64,000 nt of DNA from Candidatus Nanopelagicales bacterium (GTDB lineage: Bacteria > Actinomycetota > Actinomycetes > S36-B12): NCBI GenBank assembly GCA_012103605.1, contig WLWL01000002.1, forward strand, positions 19,430 to 83,429, in the 5' to 3' direction. This document shows positions 1 to 8,529 of this stretch, in pieces. The stretch's first letter is position 1; every line of letters starts with the position of its first letter. A program made the translations under genes and the position numbers. The notes beneath the pieces are model-generated. The model was not told the DNA's origin. It worked only from the letters and a program-made list of their open reading frames with translations, and did not search any database.

Positions 1-884
1 CCAATGTCGTCTACCACGACTGGGAAGCGGCAACCTATGACGACAAGTGGAGCATTTCGTACGACGAACGGTGTATCGAGTACGCGCGAGATATCTTCGA
101 TCGCCTCGTCGGCGATCAGATGCACCTGCCCGCGGAGACCGCACTCGAGATCGGCGGCGGTACCGGATTCTTTCTGCTGAACCTGATGCAATCCGGTGTG
201 GCGACGTCGGGGACCGTGACCGACATTTCCCAGGGAATGGTTGATCAGGCGGTACGTAACGCGGAGCAGTTGGGTCTGCAGGTCTCAGGACAGGTCGCTG
301 ATGTGGAAGAACTGCCTTTCGATGATTCGTCTTTCGACCTCGTCGTCGGTCACGCCTTTCTCCATCACATCCCCGACGTCGATCAGGCGCTGCGGGAGAT
401 CATGCGTGTGCTACGCCCGGGCGGGCGTTTCGTTGTGTGCGGCGAGCCGACCCGCAAGGGGGACTTTGTTGCCCGTCGTTTGTCCCGGCTCACGTGGCGG
501 TCTGCACGTTTCGCTGCTGCCCTGCCGCTGATCCCGAACAACTGGGCGAAGTCGTCCGAGGAACTCGAACTATCGTCACGCGAAGAGGCGTTGGAGGCGA
601 TCGTGGACCTGCATACGTTCGATCCGGAGCGTCTTGCAGCGGCCTGCATGACTGCGGGGGCGGTGGATGTTCGTACCTGCATGGAGGAGTTGACGGCCGC
701 GTGGTTCGGGTGGCCGGTGCGCACCTTCGAGGCAGCGGTGAAGCCGGGTGTGCTCGGTTGGTCGTGGGCGAACTTCGCCTACCGAGGATGGCAGCGATTG
801 AACGCTCTCGACCGTCACGTCCTCGCCGCCGTCGTCCCTGACGGGTTCTTCTACAACGTAGGTGTGACCGGGGTGAAGCCGTAG
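1..884 (+). CDS. Class I SAM-dependent methyltransferase, 5' end missing
   Basis: The reading frame is open from base 3 and the coding character continues back to the window edge (NVVYHDWEAATYDDKWS before the first internal ATG), so the true start lies upstream. The glycine-rich SAM motif I (LEIGGGTGFF) is followed by DLVVGHAFLHHIPD (motif IV region) and LRPGGRFVV, a standard Rossmann methyltransferase layout. The TAG stop overlaps the GTG of the next gene by one base, so the two are co-transcribed. Next to a glucosyltransferase, an acyltransferase and a branching enzyme, a sugar O-methyltransferase of a polymethylated polysaccharide is the likely role. The substrate is inference; the fold is clear. 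Confidence 0.85.
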   Translation, partial: NVVYHDWEAATYDDKWSISYDERCIEYARDIFDRLVGDQMHLPAETALEIGGGTGFFLLNLMQSGVATSGTVTDISQGMVDQAVRNAEQLGLQVSGQVADVEELPFDDSSFDLVVGHAFLHHIPDVDQALREIMRVLRPGGRFVVCGEPTRKGDFVARRLSRLTWRSARFAAALPLIPNNWAKSSEELELSSREEALEAIVDLHTFDPERLAAACMTAGAVDVRTCMEELTAAWFGWPVRTFEAAVKPGVLGWSWANFAYRGWQRLNALDRHVLAAVVPDGFFYNVGVTGVKP

Positions 885-2161
885 TGCGTATTTGTCATCT
901 GTCGTGGGAGTTCCCCCCTGTTGTGTACGGGGGCCTAGGGCGTCACGTCCATGCCGTGGCAACCCAGCAGGCGAGGGATGGCCACGACGTAACGGTGATC
1001 TCGCACGTCGGGTTGACCGCAGACGATGCCACCGCCGAGGAAATCGACGAGGTGGTGGAGGGGGTGAGGGTCATTCGTGTTGCTCGAGATGCCCCGTTCG
1101 TTCCCTTCGATGCGGAGACGCTCATGGGTTGGGTCTCGGGACTGGAATCAGCGATGACCCGACGGGCTTTGCACCTGGATCGAACCTGGAAGCCAGACGT
1201 TGTGCACGCTCATGACTGGCTCACCGCTCGCGCCGCCGCCACGGTGACCGAAGAGATCGGTGTTCCGTGGGTGCACACCATTCATGCGACCGAGGCCGGT
1301 CGCCATCAAGGGTGGTTGCCCAACGGCCTGTCTCGCACCATTCATAGCGTCGAACAATGGTCGGTGGATCACGCAGATCGGATCTTGGTGTGCAGCAGGC
1401 ACATGAAGTGGGAAGTGGAGCGCCTGTTCGGCATGTCGGATGTGGCGGTGATCCCGAACGGCATCGATTCGCCGCCCCCTCTCGTCGATACGACTGCTGC
1501 CGCATCCATCGTCACGCAGCAGGGGCGCCCGCTCATCGTCCACACGGGACGCTTGGAGTGGGAGAAGGGTGCACACACGGTGATCGAAGCGATGCCGTTC
1601 ATCCGCCGCGCCTTTCCTGAGGCTCACCTCGTGGTTGCGGGGCGCGGATCCCAGCAGGAGGCTCTGAAAGAACTGGCCCACGACAAAGACGTTGCATCGC
1701 GAGTGGATTTCACCGGCTGGCTGCCGGATGCCCAACTACGGGCGCTGGTGCGAGACGCTGACGTCGCCGTCGTTCCATCCATCTACGAACCGTTCGGCAT
1801 CGTTGCGCTCGAAGCCGCCGTTCTGGGAACGCCAGTCGTCACGTCGAGGGCGGGTGGCCTCGCGGAATTTGTGGATAACGATCGGCACGGTTGGTCCTTC
1901 GACGCAGGCAACGCACGCGAACTCGGCGATGCGGTTATCTCGTGTGTCAACGACGCTGCAGAATCACGTGCGCGAGCGGATCGAGCCCAAAGTCATGTGC
2001 TCGCCGAGCACGGATGGGCGTCCATCACCGAGCGCATCGTGGACGAGTACCGGGCCACTCAGGCGAAGGTCAATACCCGGGGCAGCGGTGCGCGAAAAGC
2101 GGTCGGGGCGTGGGCGGACGATGTCGAAATCAACGGAAACCTGTTATTCGATGTCCAGTGA
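884..2161 (+). CDS. GT4 family glycosyltransferase, probable alpha-1,4-glucosyltransferase (Rv3032-like)
   Basis: A 425-residue retaining GT-B glycosyltransferase. The N-terminal domain has the GGLGRHV loop (residues 16-22) shared with glycogen synthase-like enzymes. The C-terminal domain has the nucleotide-sugar binding E-x7-E motif in YEPFGIVALEAA (about residues 301-312) and a PNGID segment near residue 192. The start is GTG at 884, one base into the preceding stop. Mycobacterial Rv3032, a glucosyltransferase for methylglucose lipopolysaccharide and capsular glucan, sits in the same neighbourhood beside a GH57 branching enzyme and a methyltransferase, so I infer the same alpha-1,4-glucan elongation role. 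Other GT4 specificities cannot be excluded. Confidence 0.85.
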   Translation: MRICHLSWEFPPVVYGGLGRHVHAVATQQARDGHDVTVISHVGLTADDATAEEIDEVVEGVRVIRVARDAPFVPFDAETLMGWVSGLESAMTRRALHLDRTWKPDVVHAHDWLTARAAATVTEEIGVPWVHTIHATEAGRHQGWLPNGLSRTIHSVEQWSVDHADRILVCSRHMKWEVERLFGMSDVAVIPNGIDSPPPLVDTTAAASIVTQQGRPLIVHTGRLEWEKGAHTVIEAMPFIRRAFPEAHLVVAGRGSQQEALKELAHDKDVASRVDFTGWLPDAQLRALVRDADVAVVPSIYEPFGIVALEAAVLGTPVVTSRAGGLAEFVDNDRHGWSFDAGNARELGDAVISCVNDAAESRARADRAQSHVLAEHGWASITERIVDEYRATQAKVNTRGSGARKAVGAWADDVEINGNLLFDVQ

Positions 2162-2954
2162 GATGGCGAACGACGTGCCCGACAACGACGTACCCGACAA
2201 CGACGCATCCGGCCCCACGGCCGAGCCGGTGCGGGAAGACCTAGCCGCGGTCGAGCCGTGGCGATGGTGGGGATGGGCGACACTGCGATGGATCATCGAC
2301 AAGCGAGCTGTCAGTCCCTGGTATCTCATCCGGTACGTGAGGTTCCTGCGGGTGGTGGTGTTTACCCGCGGGGTGACATTCACCGGCCCCGTTTTTCTCG
2401 GCCGAGGTGCGCGTTTCGAAGTTCGACACCGCGTCGGTCGGGTCATTCTCGGTCGTTGGGTGCATCTAGGAAGCGGCACGGTGGTTCGGTGCCACGAGGG
2501 GACGCTGCGCATCGGTGACAAATGCGTCTTCGGTCAGAACAACACGATCAACTGTCACCTCGACGTCGAGATCGGTGAGGAATGCATCGTTGCGGACTCG
2601 GTGTACGTCGGGGACTTCGATCACCGAATGGACGTGACCGACGCGCCCATTCGCTCGCAAGGGCTCGTGAAGAGCCCGGTCACCATCGGCCCGGACGTGT
2701 GGCTGGGTGTGAAGTCGACCATTCTTCGCGGAAGTGTCCTCGGCCGTGGGTGCGTGGTGGGAGCGCACGCGCTGGTGCGGGGCGACGTTCCCGAATTTTC
2801 CATTGTCGGTGGAGTCCCGGCTCGCGTCATCGCCGATCGTCGCGTGCGGGAGGCGCAGTCAGAACAGGTACGCCGGGATGTGGCGGACATGGCGCGCAAG
2901 GCTCGCGAAGCAACACGCGATCGAATTCACCTACGGGACACCAATCCCGTGTGA
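2151..2954 (+). CDS. Hexapeptide-repeat (left-handed beta-helix) acyltransferase
   Basis: A 267-residue protein. Its C-terminal half shows the hexapeptide acetyltransferase pattern: IGDKCVFGQNN, IGEECIVADSVYVGDFDH (probable catalytic His158), IGPDVWLGVKSTIL, LGRGCVVGAHALV and the closing VGGVPARVI (219-227). The N-terminus carries a tandem duplication (DVPDNDVPDND) and a tryptophan-rich stretch. ATG 2151 overlaps the upstream stop by 11 bases. ATG 2163, immediately after that stop, is an equally good start giving 263 residues. A hexapeptide transferase (Rv3034c) also lies in the mycobacterial methylglucose polysaccharide locus, so acylation of the polysaccharide is a reasonable inference. The 3' end overlaps the convergent GH57 gene by 24 bases. 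Confidence 0.8.
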   Translation: MSSEMANDVPDNDVPDNDASGPTAEPVREDLAAVEPWRWWGWATLRWIIDKRAVSPWYLIRYVRFLRVVVFTRGVTFTGPVFLGRGARFEVRHRVGRVILGRWVHLGSGTVVRCHEGTLRIGDKCVFGQNNTINCHLDVEIGEECIVADSVYVGDFDHRMDVTDAPIRSQGLVKSPVTIGPDVWLGVKSTILRGSVLGRGCVVGAHALVRGDVPEFSIVGGVPARVIADRRVREAQSEQVRRDVADMARKAREATRDRIHLRDTNPV

Positions 2955-4457
2955 CTCGGGATGCCACGTTCGGGAGTCCAGGAACGGCAAGCGAGTGTCA
3001 CGCGTGGGGATCTGCGATTGCCCGGGTTCGTGGCCGGCGCTGTGGAGGAGTTCGGCTACCCGCTGAAAATGCCCGTTGGCTCGATTGCGGGCGTAGTCGG
3101 CCGCAGAGTCTTTGGTGATCATGAATGCCCAGTCGCTGGCGAGGGCAAGAAACGTTTCGGTCGCAAGAGCGTCCCCGAAGTGATCGCGACCGGTGCGGTG
3201 TGAACGATGGTGAGATGCCAGGTAGTCACAGACCGCGTTTTGGATAGTGCGGCCGCGCATGTGGAGCTCGCCCGCTTCGCCTTCTTCCCACACACCGAAG
3301 TTCTTACCGCTTCCCCAACTTCCGCTCGGAAGTTCGATTGGTGGGCTGTCCGCGGCCCGGGAACGCTCTCGAGACAGGGTGGTGAGCTGGATCCCAGCCT
3401 CTGGCACTTTGTCCAACAGGCGCGCAAGGAACGCGGGGCCCTCGTGCCACCAATGTCCGAAGAGTTCGGTGTCGTAGGCAGCGACGATGACCGGATCAGG
3501 GGTGGGGCTGTTGAGCATGATCGTTCGAGCAGCGGAGATGAAGTCATCCACATCGCGGTCGATGCTCGCCGCGGTGGCGTGAGGTTCGTACGGATCCTTG
3601 GCATCGGATTGTTTGTCCGTCACTCGGTACGACCGCATTCCCCAGGCGTGATCGAATGAGTGGAAGTCGAGGTACCAAGGATCCCCGGGGTAGCCACTGT
3701 CGGGGGACCACACTCGATAGGTGAGCTCGAGATCGCGACCGAAAGCCACCACGTCGGTATCGCCGATTCGGTGCGCCTGGTGCAACGGTGCGCCGGCGCG
3801 TTGCAGCGTCGGCCCGTCGACCATGAAATGGCTGACTCCATGGCGTGCGTAGAACTGCTCGAGCCCCGGGCGGTATGCGCACTCCGGGGCCCACATCCCG
3901 GTGGGCCGGTGGCCCACCCGAGCGGTCGTGTCCGCGAGCCCGGCCTGCAGCGAGAGGTCGATGAGCGGATCCGACAGGTGCGGCGTGAAGGCGTGGGTGA
4001 GTGGCCCGCCGAGGAGTTCGATGACCCCCGAGTCGACCAACGGTCGAAGGGCGGCGGATCCGCCCGCGGACCAGTGCTCGTCGAGTTCGTGTGCTGCAGT
4101 GATGGCGAGTTGGTAATTGCGCTGAGCGTCGCGGGCCGCTGACTTGTCGGCTGTCCGAGAGGCTTCGAGCGCCTTGCCACTGGCACGCGTGTGCCAGTCC
4201 GCGATCCAACGAGCCTGCTCGTGGACCGAGGTCCGGTCGTCCCATTGGGCGGCGAGAACTGGAGTCACGCCGAGGGTGAGTTGATCCGTCAAGCCGCGTT
4301 CGGCTCGCTCCCTAAGGAGCGCGAACATCGGGAGGTACGCGTGCGCCCAGGCTTGGCGAAGCCACTCCTCACCGACAGGCCAGGTGCCGTAGCCGAGAAC
4401 CCACGGCATGTGGGTGTGCAGAACTATCGCTAATCGGCCGACGGTAGGTGTGGTCAC
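2931..4457 (-). CDS. GH57/DUF1957 1,4-alpha-glucan branching enzyme (Rv3031-like)
   Basis: A 508-residue glycoside hydrolase family 57 protein. Conserved region 1 is HTHMPWV (H14, H16). The catalytic nucleophile is E192 in MWAPECAYRPG and the acid/base is D329 in YDTELFGHWW. The length fits branching enzymes of this family, which form alpha-1,6 branches in alpha-1,4-glucans. The gene follows the methyltransferase at 4467-5285 by 9 bases on the same strand, which is the Rv3030-Rv3031 arrangement of mycobacteria, and lies convergent to the GT4-acyltransferase pair. I infer that it branches the glucan made by the GT4 enzyme. Assignment to family and activity is firm; the physiological polymer is not. 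Confidence 0.88.
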   Translation of the reverse strand: MTTPTVGRLAIVLHTHMPWVLGYGTWPVGEEWLRQAWAHAYLPMFALLRERAERGLTDQLTLGVTPVLAAQWDDRTSVHEQARWIADWHTRASGKALEASRTADKSAARDAQRNYQLAITAAHELDEHWSAGGSAALRPLVDSGVIELLGGPLTHAFTPHLSDPLIDLSLQAGLADTTARVGHRPTGMWAPECAYRPGLEQFYARHGVSHFMVDGPTLQRAGAPLHQAHRIGDTDVVAFGRDLELTYRVWSPDSGYPGDPWYLDFHSFDHAWGMRSYRVTDKQSDAKDPYEPHATAASIDRDVDDFISAARTIMLNSPTPDPVIVAAYDTELFGHWWHEGPAFLARLLDKVPEAGIQLTTLSRERSRAADSPPIELPSGSWGSGKNFGVWEEGEAGELHMRGRTIQNAVCDYLASHHRSHRTGRDHFGDALATETFLALASDWAFMITKDSAADYARNRANGHFQRVAELLHSAGHEPGQSQIPTRDTRLPFLDSRTWHPESHGIGVP

Positions 4458-4466
4458 CGCAGAGCC

Positions 4467-5285
4467 TCACCACACGGCGATGAGGTCATGTGCTGACTCA
4501 TCGTCGTCATCGATGGGTGTGACGGTGAAATCGTTGTGCGTCACCGAGGTCGCGTACGCCAGTGCCTCGGTGTCGAGTTCGATCAGTCGCTCCGGGAGAG
4601 AGCCGTGGACTTTCTCCCACTTTCTGAGCCGTTGCCCGTGGTGAAGGCCATACATCACGGGGCTGCGGTGTCCGGGTTGATGCTCGACTGCTTGTGCGAG
4701 CAGAGACCTCAACTCTGCGTCGTCGAATTCACGCACGTGGAAGGGGTTGACCGGAGATGCCCCGGGAGGCAGGCCCGGCGAGTGCACAGGGCGGTTGGGT
4801 GTGCTGACGATCACGGGGCCTCGAGTGCACCGATCCAGTTCGCGAAGGAATGCCAGGGGATCCCAGATGTGTTCGATCACCTGCAGCGAGATCGATGCAT
4901 CAAAGGACTCATCCTGAAATGGCAGGGCAACGAGATTCCCCACGAGGGCGCTGACGTGCGGATAGGTCCCACGCACGTGACCCATCGTCTGCACATCCAG
5001 ATCGATGGCCACGACGGTGGCATCGGGGATCGTTGAACGCAGGTATTCGGAGCCGTACCCCTCGCCGGACCCGGCGTCCAGAAGGATTGATCCGCCGGAT
5101 CGCATGCTGGGGGGATGGTGGCTGACCGATGAGGACACCGTCGCCGACGCCCAGTGGTAGCAGGCCTCATGCCGAGCGAACCAGTAGTTCTCAGAGGGGA
5201 TTCCGGGCCAGGTGCGCTCCCCGGTGAGCACAGCTTCGGCGGCCGGATCGCCGAAATCTGGCGGGCCAGGGGGCACATCGAGCAC
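4467..5285 (-). CDS. Class I SAM-dependent methyltransferase (Rv3030-like)
   Basis: A 272-residue methyltransferase with SAM motif I at residues 69-78 (LDAGSGEGYG), an acidic strand-2 residue in VVAIDLD, and the FDASISLQVIEHIWDPLAFL motif IV-V region. It is the first gene of a two-gene minus-strand unit with the GH57 branching enzyme and is divergent from etfB. In Mycobacterium Rv3030 occupies this same slot next to Rv3031 and etfBA, and has been linked to O-methylation of methylglucose polysaccharide. By context I infer the same function. The sequence itself supports only a Rossmann O- or N-methyltransferase. Confidence 0.83.
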   Translation of the reverse strand: MLDVPPGPPDFGDPAAEAVLTGERTWPGIPSENYWFARHEACYHWASATVSSSVSHHPPSMRSGGSILLDAGSGEGYGSEYLRSTIPDATVVAIDLDVQTMGHVRGTYPHVSALVGNLVALPFQDESFDASISLQVIEHIWDPLAFLRELDRCTRGPVIVSTPNRPVHSPGLPPGASPVNPFHVREFDDAELRSLLAQAVEHQPGHRSPVMYGLHHGQRLRKWEKVHGSLPERLIELDTEALAYATSVTHNDFTVTPIDDDDESAHDLIAVW

Positions 5286-5336
5286 GGGGCGACCCTAGTC
5301 GCGAAGGCGACTCTCAGGAGGAGTCCCTGAGGCTAA

Positions 5337-5352
5337 GTTACTCGCGAGTAAC
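5337..5352. promoter_or_regulatory. Perfect 16-bp palindromic operator upstream of etfBA
   Basis: GTTACTCGCGAGTAAC is a perfect inverted repeat. It lies in the 141-bp gap between the divergent methyltransferase and etfB, directly upstream of a TATACT hexamer (5354-5359) that fits an actinobacterial -10. No good -35 is visible. The form (8-bp arms, CG centre) is that of TetR-family operators controlling acyl-CoA and fatty acid genes, which fits control of electron transfer flavoprotein. A second, imperfect repeat (CTCAGG...CCTGAG, about 5313-5330) lies just upstream. The palindrome is seen; the regulator class is inferred. Confidence 0.7.
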
Positions 5353-5426
5353 ATATACTGGAGAAGTTGCGCGACCACGAGAAACAGCCATCATCGGCCG
5401 TGGAAGGACAGGGAGAGGTATCCACG

Positions 5427-6206
5427 ATGAAGATCGCCGTTTGTGTAAAGCAAGTCCCGGACACATGGGCTGAAAAGACGCTGTCCGCTGAGGACTCAAC
5501 TCTGGATCGGGCGGCCGCCGATGGCGTATTGAACGAGCTCGATGAGTACGCCGTGGAAGAGGCGTTGCAGCTCGCGGAGGCGCACGGAGGCGAAGTGACG
5601 GTTGTCTCGATGGGGCCGGAGAGGGCTGCCGAGACCGTGCGCAAAGCACTGTCGATGGGTGCAGATGCCGGAATTCACGTTGTCGATGACTCTCTGCACG
5701 GGTCCGATGCCATCGCGACATCTGCGGTGCTGGCGGCGGCGCTGGAAGGTAAGGAGTTCGATCTGATCGTCTTCGGATCGGAGTCCACCGACGCTCGTAT
5801 GAGTGTTATCCCGGCCATGGTCGCCGAGCGCCTGGGCATCGCCCAGCTCACCTTCGCCCAACGGGTGTCGGTTTCCGGGTCGGACGTGACCATCGAGCGG
5901 GTCACCGACTACGGGTTCGACACCGTCACAGGTTCGACCCCCGCCGTCATCAGTGTCGTCGAGAAGATCAACGAACCGCGGTATCCGTCGTTCAAGGGAA
6001 TCATGGCCGCCAAGAAGAAGCCGGTGGAGGCCGTCACCGTTGCCGATCTCGGGCTCGAAGCAGCCACTGTTGGACAGGCCGCAGCCTGGTCCGCGGTTCA
6101 AGATTTCGCTGCTCGCCCACCGAAGCCAGCGGGAACCGTCGTGACGGACGAGGGTGACGGTGGCTCCCGTATCGCGACTTACCTGACCGAGCAGAAGTTC
6201 ATCTAG
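5427..6206 (+). CDS. etfB: Electron transfer flavoprotein beta subunit
   Basis: A 259-residue protein starting MKIAVCVKQVPDTWAEK, the typical EtfB opening. The start at 5427 is chosen over an in-frame upstream ATG (5367) because it matches the family N-terminus and has a GGGAGAGG ribosome site 8 bases upstream. AMP-binding loop features (MGADAGIHVVDD, LIVFGSESTDA) are present, and the C-terminus has the conserved RYPSFKGIMAAKKK recognition-loop segment that docks acyl-CoA dehydrogenases. It pairs with EtfA to carry electrons from flavin dehydrogenases to the quinone pool. etfA follows after 13 bases. The promoter region holds the 16-bp palindrome at 5337. Confidence 0.95.
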   Translation: MKIAVCVKQVPDTWAEKTLSAEDSTLDRAAADGVLNELDEYAVEEALQLAEAHGGEVTVVSMGPERAAETVRKALSMGADAGIHVVDDSLHGSDAIATSAVLAAALEGKEFDLIVFGSESTDARMSVIPAMVAERLGIAQLTFAQRVSVSGSDVTIERVTDYGFDTVTGSTPAVISVVEKINEPRYPSFKGIMAAKKKPVEAVTVADLGLEAATVGQAAAWSAVQDFAARPPKPAGTVVTDEGDGGSRIATYLTEQKFI

Positions 6207-6219
6207 AAGGGATGCCGAC

Positions 6220-7179
6220 ATGACAACAGTTCTCGTCCTAGCAGAGCGCGACTCTTCCAACGGCACAGTGAAGAAGACGACGCTGGAGTTGTTGACCTTG
6301 GCCCGACGCCTCGGGGAACCCCAGGTGGTGTGGTTCGGCGACCAGGGATCCGAGGCCGCTTCGGTTCTCGGGGAGTACGGCGCGAGCGCCGTCCACGTCG
6401 TCGGCGGCCAAGACATGGCCGACCACCCCGTCGTTCCGATAGTGGATGTTCTCCAGGCTCTCGTCACTGAACTCGACGCGACGGCTGTGCTCGTCCCCTC
6501 GTCGGCCGACGGGAAAGAAGCCGCGGGTCGGCTCGCTGTGCGGATCGGCAGCGGTGTCATCACCGACGCGGTGGATATCAGCGAGGCCGGTGTTGCCAGG
6601 CAGAGTGTGTTCGGTGGCAGCACGGTCGTGCATTCCACGGTGACGCACGGCATTGGCATCTACACGGTGCGCCCGAACTCGGTGGCCCCGGAATCGGCTC
6701 CCACCACCTGTTCCGTCATTGATGTCGACTCAACTGTCAGCGAAGCCGCCAAAACCGCTCGCGTGGTCGAGCGCACGGTGGCCGGCAAAGGCGGTCGTCC
6801 CGAGTTGACCGAAGCAGCTGTGGTTGTTTCCGGCGGTCGGGGTGTGGGCGGATCTGAAGGCTTTGAGGTGATCGAGAAGCTGGCCGATTCGCTCGGAGCG
6901 GCCGTGGGTGCTTCACGGGCGGCGACGGATGCCGGTTGGTACCCGCATCAGTATCAGGTCGGCCAGACGGGCAAGACCGTCTCCCCGCAGCTCTACATCG
7001 CCAACGGAATTTCGGGCGCGATCCAGCATCGCGCCGGCATGCAGACCTCCAAGGTGGTCGTCGTGGTGAACAAGGACGCCGAAGCACCGCTGTTTGAGCT
7101 TGCTGACTTCGGTGTGGTCGGGGACCTCTTCGAGGTTGTCCCTCAATTGACCGACGAGATCGACAGCCGCTCGAACTGA
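6220..7179 (+). CDS. etfA: Electron transfer flavoprotein alpha subunit (FAD-binding)
   Basis: A 319-residue protein. The C-terminal FAD domain is canonical: SGGRGVGG (204-211), [11 protein letters not shown] (246-256), [12 protein letters not shown] (263-274) and [16 protein letters not shown] at the end. The N-terminal domain is the pseudo-nucleotide-binding half that packs against EtfB. An AGAAGGG-type ribosome site precedes the ATG. It forms a two-gene unit with etfB, as in mycobacteria, where the pair also lies between the methylglucose polysaccharide genes and iscS-mnmA. Confidence 0.95.
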   Translation: MTTVLVLAERDSSNGTVKKTTLELLTLARRLGEPQVVWFGDQGSEAASVLGEYGASAVHVVGGQDMADHPVVPIVDVLQALVTELDATAVLVPSSADGKEAAGRLAVRIGSGVITDAVDISEAGVARQSVFGGSTVVHSTVTHGIGIYTVRPNSVAPESAPTTCSVIDVDSTVSEAAKTARVVERTVAGKGGRPELTEAAVVVSGGRGVGGSEGFEVIEKLADSLGAAVGASRAATDAGWYPHQYQVGQTGKTVSPQLYIANGISGAIQHRAGMQTSKVVVVVNKDAEAPLFELADFGVVGDLFEVVPQLTDEIDSRSN

Positions 7180-7206
7180 TCGGTCGCTGTTCCTGGCTAC
7201 CATCGG

Positions 7207-8529
7207 ATGGTGAGTAACGGTTACGACGTGGATTCGGCACGCGATGTGACGCTCGCGCAGAGTGCTGGCGGGGGCGTTGTGGGGGGAGATGCCGATCGCT
7301 CTGTCCGGCACTTCGTCGACCACGCGGCAACGACTCCGCTGCTTCCCCAGGCACGTGAGGCCTGGCTGGACGCTTCAGACTCTGCTGGTAATCCATCGTC
7401 CCTGCATGCGTCCGGTCGTGCCGCTCGCAGGATCGTGGAACAGGCTCGGGAATCCATCGCCGACGATCTACGCACGCGACCCTCGGCGGTTGTCTTCACC
7501 TCTGGTGGAACCGAATCCGACAACCTCGCCGTCAAGGGGCTCTTGTGGGCCCGTCGGGCGCGACTGGGTGTTGCCGATCCAATCGTGGCCGCATCGGCGA
7601 TCGAGCACCACGCCGTCCTCGACCCCGTCGAATGGCTCGGCAAGCACGAGGGTGCGGACGTGCGGTGGATTCCGGTCGATGCATCCGGCCGAGTCGATGT
7701 GGATTTCATCGATCAGTTGTTGTCGTCGGCGGCCGAGCGAACGGCGCTGGTCTCGGTCATGTGGGCGAACAACGAGGTGGGCACCGTCCAGCCCGTCCGA
7801 GAAATAGCTGCGGCGTGCCGTAGCGCGGGTGTGCCCTTCCACACCGACGCAGTGCAGGCGCTCGGCCAAGTCCCCGTGGACCTGTCCGAGGTCGAAGCGA
7901 CGGCTGTGACCATCAGTGGGCACAAGGTGGGTGGCCCGTTCGGTATCGGGGCTCTGATCGTCGACCCGTACGAGAGCCTCGTTGCCGTGTCCCATGGTGG
8001 TGGGCAAGAGCGAGATATTCGATCGGGCACCTTCGACGCGCCGGCTGCCGCCGCATTCGCCGTCGCGGTGCATCACGCGGTCGAGGAGCAGGCCGCACAC
8101 GCCGCTCACCTGCGAAGCCTGCAAATCCAACTGGCAGAAGGAATCGTTTCTGTCGTTCCGGACGCGATCATCAACGGCCCAGTGGTCGGCGACCCCGCGA
8201 CGCGCCTACCCGGAAACGTGCACGCTTCTTTTCCCGGCGCCGAGGGGGATGCTCTGCTGATGTTGCTCGATGCCGCGGGCGTCGATTGCTCAACGGGGTC
8301 GGCCTGCACCGCAGGGGTGCCCGAGCCCAGTCACGTTCTCCTCGCGATGGGTGTCGATGAGCGAACAGCGCGATCCTCGCTTCGCTTCAGTTTCGGTCGA
8401 ACGTCTACCGCTGACGATGTGGCTGCCATCATTCGCGCCCTCCCCGGCGCGGTGGAGCGGGCGCGTCGTGCAGGTTCGGTTTCAAGCGACCGCTATCGGG
8501 CGGCCCGCGAGAACGAAGTCGATCGATGA
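7207..8529 (+). CDS. iscS: Cysteine desulfurase (NifS/IscS family)
   Basis: A PLP-dependent class V aminotransferase-fold enzyme of 440 residues as called. The PLP lysine is K240 in TISGHKVGG, D214 (FHTDAVQALG) contacts the ring nitrogen, and the sulfur-accepting cysteine is C367 in CSTGSACTAGV. It removes sulfur from L-cysteine to give alanine and enzyme persulfide. mnmA follows with an ATGA overlap, so a direct sulfur donor role for tRNA 2-thiouridine is likely. The first 34 residues precede the conserved FVDHAATTP and are not family-like; a GTG at 7279 would give a more usual length. The start is therefore uncertain. Confidence 0.9.
   Translation: MVSNGYDVDSARDVTLAQSAGGGVVGGDADRSVRHFVDHAATTPLLPQAREAWLDASDSAGNPSSLHASGRAARRIVEQARESIADDLRTRPSAVVFTSGGTESDNLAVKGLLWARRARLGVADPIVAASAIEHHAVLDPVEWLGKHEGADVRWIPVDASGRVDVDFIDQLLSSAAERTALVSVMWANNEVGTVQPVREIAAACRSAGVPFHTDAVQALGQVPVDLSEVEATAVTISGHKVGGPFGIGALIVDPYESLVAVSHGGGQERDIRSGTFDAPAAAAFAVAVHHAVEEQAAHAAHLRSLQIQLAEGIVSVVPDAIINGPVVGDPATRLPGNVHASFPGAEGDALLMLLDAAGVDCSTGSACTAGVPEPSHVLLAMGVDERTARSSLRFSFGRTSTADDVAAIIRALPGAVERARRAGSVSSDRYRAARENEVDR

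Noticed and set aside
5496-6659. A 387-codon minus-strand frame across etfB and etfA
   Set aside because: It spans the gap between two certain genes with no motif and no ribosome site; a shadow frame.
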